Origin: Clostridiales bacterium
GTDB lineage: Bacteria; Bacillota; Clostridia; Oscillospirales; QAMX01
Direction of reading: 5' to 3'
Length of the DNA stretch: 6,457 bases
Assembly: GCA_016285815.1 (NCBI GenBank)
Contig: JAEERN010000198.1
Coordinates: forward strand, 1-6,457
Shown here one piece after another: positions 3,902-6,457 of this stretch; within the stretch, counting starts at the first letter, position 1; the number at the start of each line of letters is the position of its first letter. Under the pieces are notes generated by a model. That model saw only the letters and a list, made by a program, of their open reading frames with translations, was not told the DNA's origin and searched no databases. The translations under genes were made by a program, and so were the position numbers.

Positions 3902-6457
3902 ATGCAAAGCTTAGGAGTCAACGAGATCAGAGAGAAGTATCTGTCCTTTTTCGCGGGCAAGGGGCATCTGCGCCTGCCCAGCTTTTCCCTGATCCCGCAG
4001 AACGAAAAGTCCCTGCTGCTCATCAACGCGGGGATGGCCCCCATGAAGCCCTGGTTCGCCGGGGAACAGGTGCCGCCGCGGCGGCGCGTCACCACCTGTC
4101 AGAAGTGCATCCGCACGCCGGACATCGAGCGCGTCGGCCACACGGCCCGCCACGGCACCTTCTTTGAAATGCTGGGCAACTTCTCCTTCGGCGACTATTT
4201 CAAGCGCGAGGCCACGGCCTGGGCCTGGGAGTTCTGCACCAAGGTCATGGAGCTGCCCCCCGAGAGGCTGTACGTCTCGGTCTACACCGACGACGACGAG
4301 GCCTGGGACATCTGGACCAAAGAGGTGGGCGTGGCCGAGGACCACATGGTCCGCTTCGGTAAGGAGGACAACTTCTGGGAGATCGGCGCGGGCCCCTGCG
4401 GCCCCTGCTCGGAGATCTATTTCGACCGCGGGCCCGAGTACGGCTGCGGCAAGCCGACCTGTAAGGTGGGCTGCGACTGCGACCGGTACGTGGAGTTCTG
4501 GAACCTGGTCTTCACCCAGTTCAACAACGACGGGAACGGCAACTATACCCCGCTGCCGCAGAAGAACATCGACACGGGCATGGGTCTGGAGCGGCTGGCC
4601 TGCATCATGCAGGGCGTGGACAACATCTTCGAGGTGGATACCATCCGCAACACCATGAAGCACGTGGTGCAGATCGCGGGCAAAGAGTATCACTGCGACG
4701 AGAAGACGGACGTCTCGCTGCGCGTCATCACCGACCATATCCGCTCGACCACCATGCTGGTCAGCGACGGGGTCCTGCCCTCCAACGAGGGGCGGGGCTA
4801 CGTCCTGCGGCGCCTGCTGCGGCGCGCCGCGCGCCACGGGCGGCTGCTGGGCATCACCGAGCCCTTCCTGTACAAGGTGGCCTCCACGGTCGTGGCCGAG
4901 AGCCAGTCGGCCTACCCCGAGCTGAAGGAAAAAGAGGACTATATCGTCCGCGTGATCCGAACGGAGGAGGAGCGCTTCGCCGTGACGCTGGACGCGGGCC
5001 TCGGGATCTTCGAGGAGATGCTGGCCCGCACCCGCGCTGCGGGAGCGAGCGAGTTCTCCGGGGACGACGCCTTCCGCCTCTACGACACCTACGGGTTCCC
5101 CGTGGATCTGACCGTCGAGCTGCTGGAGGAGCGGGGGCTGACGCTGGACCGCGCCGGCTTCGACGCGCTGATGAACGAGCAGAAAGAGCGGTCCCGCGCG
5201 GCGACGGCCGCCGCCGGCGACTTTGCGTGGAGCGGGACCGGCGCCGTCGGCACCGACCGCGAGACGGAGTTTCTGGGGTACACCGAGGACCGGGCAGAGG
5301 CCGAGCTGCTGTTCATCCTGGCCGACGGCGAGGGCCGCGGCAGCGTCGGCGCGGACGACGAGGCCGAGCTGGTGCTGGACCGCACGCCGTTCTACGCCGA
5401 ATCCGGCGGCCAGGTGAGCGACGAGGGCGTCATCACCACGGAGGCCGGCGGTGTGTTCCGCGTGACCTCGGTGAAGAAGACCGCCGACAAGAAGTGGCTG
5501 CACCACGGGCGCGTCGTCTCGGGCGAGTTCCGGGTGGGCCAGCGGGTGACCGCCGCCATCGACGTGTGCCGCCGGGCGGCCACGGCCCGGGCCCATTCGG
5601 CCACGCACCTGCTGCAGAGCGCGCTGCGCCGCGTGCTGGGCACCCACGTCCAGCAGGCCGGCTCGTACGTCGAGCCCGACCGGCTGCGCTTCGACTTCAC
5701 CCACTTCTCGGCGGTGACGGAGGAAGAGCTGGACGAGGTGAGCCGCCTGGTCAACGAGAGCATCCTGGCGGGCCTGCCCGTCAGCGTGACGGAGATGGGC
5801 ATCGAAGAGGCCAAGGCCACCGGGGCCATGGCCCTGTTTGGGGAAAAGTACGGCGATACGGTGCGCGTAGTCCGTATGGGCGACGTTTCGACGGAGCTCT
5901 GCGGCGGCACGCATCTGGACAACACCGCCAAGGCGGGCCTGCTGCGGATCGTGGGCGAGAGCTCCGTGGCGGCGGGCGTCCGCCGCATCGAGGCCGTGGT
6001 GGGCTGCGGCGTCACCGAGCTGATGGACAGCGAAGAGCGCCTGCTGGCCGAGACCGGCGCCGAGCTGAAGGCCAACCGGGGCGAGCTGGTCAAAAAGGCC
6101 GCCCAGCTCACCGAAGAGCTGCGCGCGGCCCGGCGGGAGATCGAGCGGCTGTCGGCGCTGTCCCTGCGGGCCGAATTCGCCGAGGCCCTGTCCGAGGCCG
6201 GGACCCTCGGCGGCGTGCGGTTCGCCGTGTGCCGGACCTCCGGCGTGCCGGTAGAGCTGGTCCGCAAGCTGGGCGACGAGATCCGCAGCCGGGACGACGC
6301 GGTCTGCGCGCTGTTCGCGCTGGACGGCGAAAAGCCGGTGCTGGCGGCGTTCTCCACGAAACAGGCCATCGCCGCCGGTCTGAAGGCGGGCGACCTGGTC
6401 AAGGCCGTGGCCGTGGCCGCGGGCGGCAACGGCGGCGGCCGGCCGGACAGCGCCACC
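3902..6457 (+). CDS. alaS: Alanyl-tRNA synthetase (3' end outside the window)
   Basis: The frame from ATG 3902 stays open to the right edge, giving 852 residues of an enzyme that normally has about 875-880. It charges tRNA-Ala with alanine in the cytoplasm and edits mischarged Ser and Gly. The class II catalytic core is at residues 1 to about 240, with motif 2 around 61-101 (including CQKCIR) and motif 3 GMGLERL at 226-232. A Cys-rich insert lies near 182-193. The tRNA-binding region (about 245-455) contains GRGYVLRRLL. The editing domain has the metal-site His565 and His569 (HSATH), and Cys667 and His671 (CGGTH). A coiled coil covers about 710-757, followed by the C-terminal DHHA1 domain, which is cut just after GGNGGGRPDSA. 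All key residues are present. GAGGA at 3890-3894 lies 7 bases before the ATG. Expression is controlled by the T-box leader upstream. Confidence 0.98.
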   Translation, partial: MQSLGVNEIREKYLSFFAGKGHLRLPSFSLIPQNEKSLLLINAGMAPMKPWFAGEQVPPRRRVTTCQKCIRTPDIERVGHTARHGTFFEMLGNFSFGDYFKREATAWAWEFCTKVMELPPERLYVSVYTDDDEAWDIWTKEVGVAEDHMVRFGKEDNFWEIGAGPCGPCSEIYFDRGPEYGCGKPTCKVGCDCDRYVEFWNLVFTQFNNDGNGNYTPLPQKNIDTGMGLERLACIMQGVDNIFEVDTIRNTMKHVVQIAGKEYHCDEKTDVSLRVITDHIRSTTMLVSDGVLPSNEGRGYVLRRLLRRAARHGRLLGITEPFLYKVASTVVAESQSAYPELKEKEDYIVRVIRTEEERFAVTLDAGLGIFEEMLARTRAAGASEFSGDDAFRLYDTYGFPVDLTVELLEERGLTLDRAGFDALMNEQKERSRAATAAAGDFAWSGTGAVGTDRETEFLGYTEDRAEAELLFILADGEGRGSVGADDEAELVLDRTPFYAESGGQVSDEGVITTEAGGVFRVTSVKKTADKKWLHHGRVVSGEFRVGQRVTAAIDVCRRAATARAHSATHLLQSALRRVLGTHVQQAGSYVEPDRLRFDFTHFSAVTEEELDEVSRLVNESILAGLPVSVTEMGIEEAKATGAMALFGEKYGDTVRVVRMGDVSTELCGGTHLDNTAKAGLLRIVGESSVAAGVRRIEAVVGCGVTELMDSEERLLAETGAELKANRGELVKKAAQLTEELRAARREIERLSALSLRAEFAEALSEAGTLGGVRFAVCRTSGVPVELVRKLGDEIRSRDDAVCALFALDGEKPVLAAFSTKQAIAAGLKAGDLVKAVAVAAGGNGGGRPDSAT

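Noticed and set aside
3654..4167. Short + strand open frames across the T-box leader and the start of alaS
   Set aside because: They overlap the structured leader RNA or run out of frame through alaS. Their Arg/Pro-rich sequence is typical of shifted frames, and no ribosome binding site fits.
3911..5914. Open frame of 667 codons on the minus strand, opposite alaS
   Set aside because: It mirrors the codon structure of alaS, is rich in Val, Ala, Gly, His and Asp, and shows no domain. It is a by-product of strong G/C bias in third codon positions.

Overview
The window comes from a GC-rich bacterium, most likely a member of the Clostridia (Firmicutes). Four signs point there: a T-box leader ahead of an aminoacyl-tRNA synthetase gene, near-consensus sigma-A type promoters, AGGAGG-type ribosome binding sites, and AlaRS and glutamate dehydrogenase sequences that resemble clostridial ones. 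Codon third positions are strongly G/C. I cannot name a genus from this sequence.

All genes lie on the + strand. From left to right: the last 58 codons of an unrecognised gene (2-178); a type I phosphoribosyltransferase with a GTG start (215-766); a strong intrinsic terminator (813-853); NADP-type glutamate dehydrogenase gdhA (955-2304); a second strong terminator (2333-2369) that abuts a new promoter; a cytoplasmic SGNH/GDSL esterase (2432-3499); a noncoding stretch of about 400 bases (3500-3901); and alanyl-tRNA synthetase alaS (3902 onward). The noncoding stretch holds a perfect 13-bp inverted repeat, a consensus promoter and a T-box attenuator. alaS runs off the right edge after 852 codons, probably lacking only its last two or three dozen codons.

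Each of the four main genes appears to have its own promoter, and terminators separate several of them. This looks like a row of independently expressed housekeeping genes, not one operon. The roles are loosely linked at most: nucleotide salvage (phosphoribosyltransferase), ammonia assimilation and glutamate balance (gdhA), deacetylation of an unknown ester (SGNH), and tRNA-Ala charging (alaS).

I see no mobile element, CRISPR array, phage gene, toxin-antitoxin pair, defence system or RNA gene other than the T-box leader. I do not find a novel system here. The points most worth checking are the T-box specifier, which does not read as an alanine codon in the register that fits best; the perfect palindrome over the alaS -35 box; and the alternative hairpins around the attenuator.
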